8,013 nt of DNA from Candidatus Delongbacteria bacterium (lineage in GTDB: Bacteria > UBA4055). Shown here in pieces: positions 1 through 5,960 of this stretch. Every line of letters begins with the position of its first letter. Position 1 is the stretch's first letter. The stretch lies in the NCBI GenBank assembly GCA_013139625.1, contig WTAK01000014.1, positions 1 through 8,013 on the forward strand, in the 5' to 3' direction. The position numbers and the translations under genes are program-made. The notes beneath the pieces are model-generated. The model was not told the DNA's origin and did no database searches. It was given only the letters and a program-made list of their open reading frames with translations.

Positions 1-1510
1 GCATTCCCAATATTTCAAATACTTTCTCTTGAATTTCAGAGTTATGTATTCTGATACTTCCTGAAGCTAATTCAATTCCATTTCCGACAAGGTCATACAG
101 TTGACCAAGAATTTTATCGAGATTAGTTTTATTCAGCATATCCTGCAAAAATTCAGGCTTCGGCATAGTGAACATATGATGCATGGCATCCCATTTATTT
201 TCTTCTTCATTGAATTCAAACATTGGAAAATCTGTTATCCAGCAAAATTTATGCTCTTTCGGATCGTAAAGTTTTAATTCTTCAGCAAATCTGATACGGA
301 CAGCACCTAAAACTTTATTAGCAATGTTCTCGGTGTCGGCTCCAAAGAAGATCATACCATTACCTTTAAGTTCAGATCTGGAAATAATTTCACTGACCTC
401 AGTTTCACTTAAGAATTTTGATATTCCACCTTCTAACTTTCCATCAATAAGTTTTGTAAAAGCTAAACCTTTAGCACCTAAGTGCTTTGCATATTCTTCA
501 TATTTACCAATTTGCTTTCTACTATAATTTTCAAGCTCAGGAACTGCTAGAAATTTTACGCAGGGAGCTCCTGAAAAAACTTTAAATTCAGAACTTCGTG
601 TAATATCAGTTATGTTCTTAAGTTTTAATTCGTAACGAAGATCAGGTTTGTCCACTCCATAATTATCCATTGCAACCTGATAAGGCATACGTTCAAAAGG
701 AATTTTAATTTCAATTCCAGCCGCATCTTTGAATAAAGAAGCAAACATACCCTCTGCTAAGGCAAATATTTCATCTTGTGTAACAAAACTCTGCTCAATA
801 TCTATTTGAGTGAATTCAGGTTGTCTGTCTTTTCTAGAATCTTCATCTCTGTAACATCTTGCTATTTGAAAGTATTTATCCTGTCCTGATACCATCAATA
901 ATTGTTTATATATCTGAGGTGATTGAGGTAAAGCAAAAAAACTGCCTGGATATAATCTTGATGGAACTAAGTAATCTCTGGCACCTTCAGGAGTACTTTT
1001 ACTAAAAGTCGGAGTTGCAAATTCAATAAATCCTTTGTCAGACAAATAATTTCTAACCGACATAGAAACTTTATGCCTGATCAATAAATTATTTGTCATT
1101 TTTTCACTTCTAAGATCTAAATATCTGTATTGAAGTCTTAAATCTTCTTTTGCGTCAGATCGTCCATCCAAAAAGTTGAAAGGAGGTGTCAAAGATTCAT
1201 TTTCGATAAATATGTCAGTTGCATTGATCTCTACTTCACCTGTCGCCAAATTTCTATTCGCTTGAGGTTTTACCTGAACAATACCAGTGATAGTTACAAC
1301 AAATTCATTTCTACATTTTGAAGCAATATCAATTATCTCCGATGAAATTTTTTCAGGATCGAAAAGTACCTGTGTTATTCCATATCTATCTCTAAGGTCA
1401 AAGAATAATAATCCGCCTAAATTTCTATATTTATGTATCCATCCGGATAAAATGACTTTATTGTTCTCATTAGTTTTTCTTAGCTCACCGCAGTTATGAG
1501 TTCTTTTCAT
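1..1510 (-). CDS. aspS: Aspartate--tRNA ligase (AspRS), 3' end outside window
   Basis: This is the cytoplasmic class II synthetase that activates aspartate with ATP and charges tRNA-Asp. The minus strand is open from an ATG at 1510-1508 to the left edge, about 503 codons of the roughly 590 usual for bacterial AspRS. The N-terminal OB-fold anticodon-binding domain spans about residues 1-110 (RTHNCGELR start, GGLLFFDLRDR). Motif 1 with the STPEGARDYLVPSR loop is near 160-185, and motif 2 (RCYRDEDSRKDRQPEFTQID) is at 218-237. The bacterial GAD insert follows, then HHMFTMPKPE and SGSIRIHN. Motif 3 would lie off the edge. A GGAG ribosome binding site (complement of 1519-1522) sits 8 nt before the ATG. 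Residue 31 is Leu in the RNLGG loop; tRNA-Asp-specific enzymes typically have Leu here and non-discriminating ones His, so I infer a discriminating enzyme. It is divergent from the lipoprotein gene at 1660. Confidence 0.96.
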   Translation of the reverse strand, partial: MKRTHNCGELRKTNENNKVILSGWIHKYRNLGGLLFFDLRDRYGITQVLFDPEKISSEIIDIASKCRNEFVVTITGIVQVKPQANRNLATGEVEINATDIFIENESLTPPFNFLDGRSDAKEDLRLQYRYLDLRSEKMTNNLLIRHKVSMSVRNYLSDKGFIEFATPTFSKSTPEGARDYLVPSRLYPGSFFALPQSPQIYKQLLMVSGQDKYFQIARCYRDEDSRKDRQPEFTQIDIEQSFVTQDEIFALAEGMFASLFKDAAGIEIKIPFERMPYQVAMDNYGVDKPDLRYELKLKNITDITRSSEFKVFSGAPCVKFLAVPELENYSRKQIGKYEEYAKHLGAKGLAFTKLIDGKLEGGISKFLSETEVSEIISRSELKGNGMIFFGADTENIANKVLGAVRIRFAEELKLYDPKEHKFCWITDFPMFEFNEEENKWDAMHHMFTMPKPEFLQDMLNKTNLDKILGQLYDLVGNGIELASGSIRIHNSEIQEKVFEILGM

Positions 1511-1548
1511 TTAATTTACTCCATATATCGTAATTATTTTGTGTTTGG

Positions 1549-1577
1549 AAAATAAAGTTATTTGATCATAAAATCAA
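1549..1577 (-). promoter_or_regulatory. Candidate aspS promoter
   Basis: On the minus strand, TTGATT (1577-1572) is followed after exactly 17 nt by TATTTT (1554-1549). Transcription would begin near 1542, giving a leader of about 30 nt before the aspS ATG. Each box matches 4 of 6 bases of the sigma-70 consensus. The background is very AT-rich, so this rests on spacing and position only. Confidence 0.35.
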
Positions 1578-1599
1578 CTAAAATTCATTTATTATTAAG

Positions 1600-1628
1600 T
1601 TGCACCTTAAACTACATTTTATTAAATT
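1600..1628 (+). promoter_or_regulatory. Candidate promoter of the lipoprotein gene
   Basis: TTGCAC (1600-1605) and TAAATT (1623-1628) are separated by 17 nt and lie 32 nt before the ATG at 1660. Matches to sigma-70 boxes are weak (3/6 and 4/6). The geometry is the same as at the other candidate promoters in this window. Confidence 0.27.
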
Positions 1629-1659
1629 AAAAAAAGAAAAATAATTTCAGGATATATCT

Positions 1660-2175
1660 ATGAAAAAAATCTATTTATTATTTCCAATATTGATCTTCAT
1701 ACTCTTCGGATGTAAGATAACCGGAAAATATGAGATTGATCAGGACGGAAAGGGAACAGGAAAGATCATAGTTGAGAATTTTAACAAAATGATTTTTTTG
1801 TCTAGATTGAACGAGGATAAAAAGTATAGTAAAATTGAGATAACATCAATAGATTCAATATCCCCGGACATTTTCGAAGTAAATATAAAGTGGAATAAAT
1901 TCGAAGATGTTTTCCAGAGTATGAAAATCTTAGAGGATGGGAATATCGAGCTGGATCTTGGACAATCAGATTTTCCAGTTGAAGTAGAGATAGATGGTGT
2001 TATTGATCAAAAAAAATCTACCGGAGAATTATTAAGTACTGATAAAATGAAATTTAAGTATGGTAAGGCGATCCTAACATATTTACCGGAAGAGAACTTT
2101 AGCATTGTTAAATTATTGGTAATAAGTGTCATAGTATTGGGAATGTATTTTATGTTCTTCAAAAAACAAAAATAA
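1660..2175 (+). CDS. Lipoprotein with C-terminal transmembrane anchor, LppM-like architecture
   Basis: This is a 171-residue envelope protein of unknown function. The N-terminus is a lipoprotein signal peptide: MKK, a hydrophobic stretch at 4-16, then the lipobox LFGC with Cys18 as the expected lipidation site. The mature part (19-146) looks like a beta-rich domain, opening with KYEIDQDGKGTGKI, a pattern of charged turn plus alternating hydrophobics. Residues about 149-167 form a second hydrophobic segment followed by KKQK, so the protein would be held by both a lipid and a C-terminal helix. That lipobox/beta-domain/terminal-helix layout resembles LppM-type (DUF3153) proteins, but I infer this from architecture, not from a clear motif. 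A CAGGA ribosome binding site lies at 1648-1652. The gene precedes the Ton operon by 118 nt with no obvious terminator between them, so read-through is possible. Confidence 0.75.
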   Translation: MKKIYLLFPILIFILFGCKITGKYEIDQDGKGTGKIIVENFNKMIFLSRLNEDKKYSKIEITSIDSISPDIFEVNIKWNKFEDVFQSMKILEDGNIELDLGQSDFPVEVEIDGVIDQKKSTGELLSTDKMKFKYGKAILTYLPEENFSIVKLLVISVIVLGMYFMFFKKQK

Positions 2176-2179
2176 CATC

Positions 2180-2208
2180 TTGACAATTAAAAAAAAACAA
2201 AGTAACTT
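2180..2208 (+). promoter_or_regulatory. Candidate promoter of the exbB-exbD-exbD-tonB operon
   Basis: A perfect TTGACA (2180-2185) lies just after the lipoprotein stop codon. It is followed 17 nt later by TAACTT (2203-2208), a poor -10 box matching 3 of 6 consensus bases. Transcription would begin near 2215, directly before the hairpin at 2217-2245, leaving a leader of about 80 nt. Confidence 0.4.
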
Positions 2209-2216
2209 TATGGCTC

Positions 2217-2245
2217 AATTTTAGGCTTGAAGTAAGCCGAAAATT
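2217..2245 (+). other. Stem-loop in the exbB leader
   Basis: AATTTT (2217-2222) pairs with AAAATT (2240-2245). GGCTT (2224-2228) pairs with AAGCC (2234-2238) around the loop GAAGT. A single A/G mismatch separates the two stems, giving 11 base pairs in total. No T-run follows it on this strand, so it is not a typical terminator for the lipoprotein gene. If transcription starts near 2215, it would form the 5' end of the operon mRNA. Confidence 0.55.
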
Positions 2246-2293
2246 AGAAAAGAAAAGTAAAAACTAAAATAATACAATAAAACGGAGGAAAAA

Positions 2294-2902
2294 ATGACTG
2301 AATATTTTGTTAAAGGTGGACCTTTTATGTGGCCAATCCTAATTCTTTTTGTAATCGGGATCGTAATCAGCCTTTACAAACTTTTCTCTCTTCTAGGAAC
2401 TGGGAAAAATGCCGGTGAGTTAATGAAGGAAGTAAAAAAAGCAATAGCATCTGGCGGTGCTGAAAGTGCTCTAAGATTAGTTCAAGGTGGAAAACCTGTT
2501 GAAGAACTTGTTAATGCCGGACTTAAGAATATGAAGTATGGTATTGAGAATGTTGAAAAAGCAATTGTTAACGAAGGTGGAATTCAGTCAACTTACTTAT
2601 TTGGTGGTATGATCTGGATGTCTACAGTAGTTCAGTTAGCGCCTATGATCGGTTTCCTTGGTACAGTTTGGGGAATGGTTGGAGCTATGGATGCAATCGC
2701 TGCGGCTAATGATATTTCTCCATCTATTGTTGCTGGTGGTATTTCAGAAGCACTTTTAACAACAGCATTTGGACTAGTAGTAGCAATTATTATTCAAACG
2801 GTTCAGAATATTTATCAATCAATTATTGATAGCAGAATTCTTGACTTAGAAGAGACAAGTGTGGCTTTAGTTGAAACATTAATTGAAACAGAATCTAACT
2901 AA
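2294..2902 (+). CDS. exbB: ExbB/TolQ-family proton channel subunit
   Basis: This is the inner-membrane pentameric core of the Ton motor; with ExbD it uses proton flow to energise TonB. The 202-residue protein has three predicted helices: about 11-34 (WPILILFVIGIVISLYKLF), 104-129 and 146-169. The family signature of helix 2 is clear in APMIGFLGTVWGM (116-128), as is that of helix 3 in GISEALLTTAFGL (149-161). Thr124 and Thr156/157 match the conserved pore threonines of ExbB/TolQ. The cytoplasmic loop (about 38-100) has a helical, charged character. A GGAGG site at 2284-2288 stands 5 nt before the ATG. exbD follows after 19 nt. The two downstream exbD genes and tonB favour an ExbB role over TolQ, since no tolA, tolB or pal is present. 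Confidence 0.93.
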   Translation: MTEYFVKGGPFMWPILILFVIGIVISLYKLFSLLGTGKNAGELMKEVKKAIASGGAESALRLVQGGKPVEELVNAGLKNMKYGIENVEKAIVNEGGIQSTYLFGGMIWMSTVVQLAPMIGFLGTVWGMVGAMDAIAAANDISPSIVAGGISEALLTTAFGLVVAIIIQTVQNIYQSIIDSRILDLEETSVALVETLIETESN

Positions 2903-2921
2903 AAAATAAGAGAGAATACCA

Positions 2922-3338
2922 ATGCTAAAAAAACCTGAAAGAAAGGTTGGGGATTTCAACGCATCTTCGATGGCGGATATTACTTTTTTATTACTTATTT
3001 TCTTTCTAGTGACAACGACTATATCTTCAGAGAAAGGTATCCTGTTCGTCCTTCCTCAAAAAGCTGACCAGACTGAAGGTGTCAAAGTGAAGGGTGTTGT
3101 GAATATCCTTTTAAATGATGATGATGATGTGCTTCTTGGAAAGAAAGGAAAAGAAGAAGAAGTAAATATTCAACAAGTTAGAGATAGATTGCAAATACTT
3201 AGCAGGGAAATCGCGGCACAAGGAGATTCTATTATTGTTTCTATTAAGTTTACTCCTGGATCAACATATAAAAATTATATCGAGATACTTGATCAGGTAA
3301 GAAGTGCCAAGATCACTAGAATATCCCTAGCACAATAA
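2922..3338 (+). CDS. exbD: ExbD/TolR-family stator subunit, first copy
   Basis: This 138-residue protein is anchored by one N-terminal helix inside the ExbB pentamer. A short cytoplasmic tail (KKPERKVGDFNASSM) leads to the helix ADITFLLLIFFLVTTT at about 18-33. Asp19 is the membrane aspartate that carries protons in this family. The periplasmic domain (about 40-138) has the usual ExbD fold elements, ending in a TPGSTYKNYIEILDQV helix and the strand TRISLAQ. An Asp-rich turn (about 66-70) lies between the first strands and is encoded by four consecutive GAT codons. The start is preceded only by a weak AGAGAG, so translation may partly depend on ribosomes leaving exbB 19 nt upstream. It is clearly different in sequence from the next exbD. 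Confidence 0.92.
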   Translation: MLKKPERKVGDFNASSMADITFLLLIFFLVTTTISSEKGILFVLPQKADQTEGVKVKGVVNILLNDDDDVLLGKKGKEEEVNIQQVRDRLQILSREIAAQGDSIIVSIKFTPGSTYKNYIEILDQVRSAKITRISLAQ

Positions 3339-3357
3339 AATTCAAAATGGAAGAATT

Positions 3358-3762
3358 ATGATACCTAGTAAAAAGAAAAAGGAAACAGCTCAAATATCAA
3401 CGGCATCAATGCCTGATATTATCTTTATGCTTTTGATCTTTTTTATGGTTAGTACAGTGTTTCGTGAGTTCAGAGGGATTCCTGTGAAAATACCTTCAGC
3501 AGTAAATGCGAATAAGATTGAAGGTAAAAGAAATATTACTTATTGTTACATAGATGTCAATAAAAGGATCATGATTGATGATAAGTTACTAACTACTAAA
3601 GAACTTACTCCAATGATGTATTTAAAGCGTACGCAAAATCCAAGAGTAATCGTTTCACTTAAGGTTGATGAAAATGCAAAAAATTCTATACTGGATCAAG
3701 TTCAGAAATCTTTACAGGAAGCTGATGCTAGAAGGATCGTTTATGCTTCAACTACCAAATAA
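3358..3762 (+). CDS. exbD: ExbD/TolR-family stator subunit, second copy
   Basis: This is a second ExbD-type protein of 134 residues. A basic N-terminal tail (PSKKKKETAQ) precedes the signature SMPDIIFMLLIFFMVST (17-33), with the proton-carrying Asp at position 20. The periplasmic part starts with a short link, FREFRGIPVKIPSA, and continues with DVNKRIMIDDKLLTTKEL and an RVIVSLKVDENAKNSILDQV segment typical of ExbD C-terminal domains. The gene lies 19 nt after the first exbD, with GGAAG at 3349-3353 as ribosome binding site. Paired, unequal exbD genes occur in the Ton operons of several FCB lineages. Since ExbD works as a dimer, the two proteins may form a heterodimer, but that is inference. 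Confidence 0.92.
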   Translation: MIPSKKKKETAQISTASMPDIIFMLLIFFMVSTVFREFRGIPVKIPSAVNANKIEGKRNITYCYIDVNKRIMIDDKLLTTKELTPMMYLKRTQNPRVIVSLKVDENAKNSILDQVQKSLQEADARRIVYASTTK

Positions 3763-3769
3763 ATGACTG

Positions 3770-3775
3770 TATAAT
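3770..3775 (+). promoter_or_regulatory. Possible internal -10 box before the first tonB
   Basis: A perfect TATAAT occurs in the 45-nt gap between exbD and tonB, 38 nt before the tonB ATG. The -35 position 17 nt upstream reads TTCAAC, a poor match that lies inside the exbD coding end. It could allow tonB to be transcribed apart from the motor genes, but chance is likely at this base composition. Confidence 0.22.
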
Positions 3776-3807
3776 TGTAATGTATTGAAAATGAATCAGG
3801 AGTAATA

Positions 3808-4470
3808 ATGGCTCACAAAGTAGGAAAATTACACGATAAGGCTTTAAAGTTGGAAGAGATTTCGACCATTGTTGTGTTCATTCTTCTGACATTTGTATTC
3901 GCGATGTTTCATAAATTTGAAACTCAAGTTATTGATGAAGGCATACGAGATATAGATATTATAGTTGAAAAGGTTGAAATTACTGAACAGGTTAAGAAAA
4001 CTATTAAACCTGCATCCGTAAAGATCCCGATCGCTGTAGAAGATGAGGATGAAATAGATGAAGATAATGAAATAGAGATCGAAACAACAGATCTTGCATT
4101 TAATGATCCACCACCTCCACCACCTCCACCACCTTCGGTAGATGATGAGGAGATCTTTGATTTCTATGCTATACAAGAAAAACCAGAGATGATGTCGGGT
4201 GAAAATAAGAAGATACAAAGATATCTATTTAAGAACTATCCACCTTTAGCTAAAAGGAGTGGCGTCTCCGGCAAAGTTAGGCTGAAATGGGTTGTAAATA
4301 AAGATGGATTGCCAACAGATGTTATTATTGTAAAAGAGAAGCCAAAGGACATGGGTTTCGGTAAAGTAGCACAGAAAGCTATTCAACAATCAAGATACAA
4401 ACCGGGAATGCAAAGGGATAAGCCGGTTGCAGTTCGAATGGCTCGATGGATAAACTTTAAAACGAAATAA
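3808..4470 (+). CDS. tonB: Energy transducer TonB, operon copy
   Basis: This 220-residue protein passes energy from the ExbBD motor across the periplasm to outer-membrane receptors. A cytoplasmic tail (1-18) is followed by one transmembrane helix (about 19-35, ending FHKFE). The linker is strongly acidic (78-92 is almost all Glu, Asp and Ile) and then has nine prolines in a row (101-109). A conserved element, EEIFDFYAIQEKP (114-126), precedes the TonB C-terminal domain (about 136-220). That domain is recognised by KNYPPLAKRSGVSGKV, a central DG turn (166-167), and KPGMQRDKPVAVRM near the end. The helix lacks the Ser-x3-His of enterobacterial TonB. AGGAG at 3798-3802 is the ribosome binding site. 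It is the last gene before the terminator at 4483 and a close paralogue of the gene at 5961. Confidence 0.92.
   Translation: MAHKVGKLHDKALKLEEISTIVVFILLTFVFAMFHKFETQVIDEGIRDIDIIVEKVEITEQVKKTIKPASVKIPIAVEDEDEIDEDNEIEIETTDLAFNDPPPPPPPPPSVDDEEIFDFYAIQEKPEMMSGENKKIQRYLFKNYPPLAKRSGVSGKVRLKWVVNKDGLPTDVIIVKEKPKDMGFGKVAQKAIQQSRYKPGMQRDKPVAVRMARWINFKTK
4108..4134 (+). repeat. Three tandem 9-nt units encoding the polyproline run
   Basis: CCACCACCT is repeated three times without error (4108-4116, 4117-4125, 4126-4134), giving nine Pro codons in the operon tonB. The second tonB has only five Pro codons here, reading CCG CCA CCA CCA CCT. Because the unit is a multiple of three, gain or loss by slippage would change polyproline length in frame. 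Confidence 0.85.
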
Positions 4471-4482
4471 TACAATGTATAA

Positions 4483-4514
4483 AAAGGTCTGAGATTCTCA
4501 GACCTTTATTTTTT
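4483..4514 (+). terminator. Rho-independent terminator of the Ton operon
   Basis: AAAGGTCTGAG (4483-4493) pairs perfectly with CTCAGACCTTT (4497-4507) around a 3-nt loop. TATTTTTT then ends at 4514. The 11-bp stem with a T-tract is a textbook intrinsic terminator, 12 nt after the tonB stop codon. The purD ribosome binding site begins at 4515, immediately after the T-tract. Confidence 0.93.
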
Positions 4515-4526
4515 GGAGTAATTAAT

Positions 4527-5807
4527 ATGAAGGTCTTAGTTGTTGGGTCAGGTGGAAGAGAGCATTCTATATTGAGCAAATTGAATGAAAGTAAAACAGT
4601 TAAAAAATTATATTGTCTTCCTGGAAATGCAGGAACGGGAGAAATAGCTGAGAACATTGTAATTCATGATATGAATATAGATAAGTTAATTGATTTTGTT
4701 AAATCAAACGGTATAGATCTTACTGTAATAGGTCCTGAGCAACCATTAATAGATGGATATGCTGACCGTTTTATAGAAGAAGGTCTAAATGTCTTCGGTC
4801 CGGAAAGTAAAGCTGCGATGATAGAAGGTAGTAAAGCATTTTCAAAAGACCTTATGAAGAAGTACAATATTCCTACAGCAAGATATCAAAATTTTACAGA
4901 TTATGACAAAGCAAAAGATTATTTATCAAAGCAAAGTATACCTATAGTAATAAAAGTTAGCGGACTGGCTGCTGGCAAAGGTGCTGTTGTATGTTTTACT
5001 GAGGAAGAAGCTCATTTAACATTGAAAGGCATGATGGTAGATAAAGAGTTCGGAGATGCAGGTAATGAAGTTGTTATAGAAGAGTTCTTAACCGGTGAAG
5101 AAGCATCTATCTTTGCAGTATCAGATGGAAATTATTATAAAGTACTTCCATCAGCTCAAGATCATAAAGCTATATTTGATGGAGATAAAGGACCGAATAC
5201 AGGTGGGATGGGAAGTTACTCACCTGCACCGATAATCAATGATAGTTTGTTGAAAGAAATAGAGAACAACATTATAGCTCCTTCTTTTGAAGCAATGAAA
5301 AAAGAGAATAGGACTTATAAAGGAGTTCTGTTTATTGGTTTGATGATAACACCGGAAGGTCCAAAAGTCATAGAATACAATTGTCGATTTGGTGATCCCG
5401 AAACTCAGGTTATATTGCCTAAATTTGATGGCGATCTAGCTGAACTGTTGATGAAAGTTGCCAGATCAGAATTTACAAAAAATGAAATATTACCAATGAA
5501 AAGCGATCATTATTTATGCTTAGTACTTGCATCAGGCGGTTATCCGGGTTCTTATGCTAAAGGGCATATTATTGAAGGATTGGATAATATAGAAGAAGGT
5601 TCTTCTGTTATTCATGCAGGAACAAAGAGAGATCATGAAAATATAGTTACATCAGGCGGAAGAGTCCTTGGAATTGTTTCTCAGGGATCAACACTGAAAG
5701 AGTCAAAAGATAGATCATACAAAATGGCCGAACAAATAGATTTTAGAGACAAATACTATAGATATGATATCGGTGACAAGGGTATCAAGAGATATAGTAC
5801 TATTTAA
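4527..5807 (+). CDS. purD: Phosphoribosylamine--glycine ligase (GAR synthetase)
   Basis: PurD catalyses the ATP-dependent joining of glycine to 5-phosphoribosylamine, the second step of de novo purine synthesis, in the cytosol. The protein is full length (426 residues). The N-terminal domain has VVGSGGREH (5-13), LPGNAGTG (31-38) and GPEQPL (69-74). The ATP-grasp domain has KVSGLAAGKG (143-152), QDHKAIFDGDKGPNTGGMG (211-229) and the metal/ATP-binding EYNCRFGDPETQ (283-294). The C-terminal domain runs from about 325 to 426, including LASGGYPGSYAKG. The P-loop-like segment reads KVSG where many bacteria have KADG; eukaryotic enzymes commonly have KASG, so this is a tolerated variant. GGAG at 4515-4518 is the ribosome binding site, 8 nt from the ATG. 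No purine operon partners are adjacent, and no terminator is seen after the gene. Confidence 0.97.
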   Translation: MKVLVVGSGGREHSILSKLNESKTVKKLYCLPGNAGTGEIAENIVIHDMNIDKLIDFVKSNGIDLTVIGPEQPLIDGYADRFIEEGLNVFGPESKAAMIEGSKAFSKDLMKKYNIPTARYQNFTDYDKAKDYLSKQSIPIVIKVSGLAAGKGAVVCFTEEEAHLTLKGMMVDKEFGDAGNEVVIEEFLTGEEASIFAVSDGNYYKVLPSAQDHKAIFDGDKGPNTGGMGSYSPAPIINDSLLKEIENNIIAPSFEAMKKENRTYKGVLFIGLMITPEGPKVIEYNCRFGDPETQVILPKFDGDLAELLMKVARSEFTKNEILPMKSDHYLCLVLASGGYPGSYAKGHIIEGLDNIEEGSSVIHAGTKRDHENIVTSGGRVLGIVSQGSTLKESKDRSYKMAEQIDFRDKYYRYDIGDKGIKRYSTI

Positions 5808-5874
5808 CACTGCTATCAAATTTTGAATATATTGTAGTAAACATACTAATAATCAGATAAATATTATTTTTCAT

Positions 5875-5903
5875 TTGCATTTTCACTAGAAATTTGCTAT
5901 GTT
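5875..5903 (+). promoter_or_regulatory. Candidate promoter of the second tonB
   Basis: TTGCAT (5875-5880) and TATGTT (5898-5903) are 17 nt apart in the 153-nt gap between purD and the second tonB. They would place the start of transcription near 5910, about 50 nt before the ATG. The same TTGCAT box and spacing recur before the gene at 6802. Apart from this and the GGAGG at 5951-5955, I see nothing else in the gap. Confidence 0.38.
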
Positions 5904-5960
5904 ACTAATATAGGATAGATTGTTTTAGTAGTTTTCTAACGTCTTAATTCGGAGGTATCA

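Noticed and set aside
324..1499. Short plus-strand open frames opposite aspS
   Set aside because: They lie inside the strongly supported aspS coding sequence on the minus strand and resemble no protein.
1560..1572. TTTGATCATAAA near-palindrome as an operator between aspS and the lipoprotein gene
   Set aside because: Only the 6-bp TGATCA core is a true palindrome, which is common by chance in AT-rich DNA.
3844..4218. Minus-strand open frame rich in Trp, Arg and Ile opposite tonB
   Set aside because: Its composition is the reverse complement of the polyproline and acidic codons; it has no plausible start signal and lies fully within a well-supported gene.
5808..5870. Possible terminator after purD
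   Set aside because: No stem followed by a T-run could be found; the sequence is only AT-rich.
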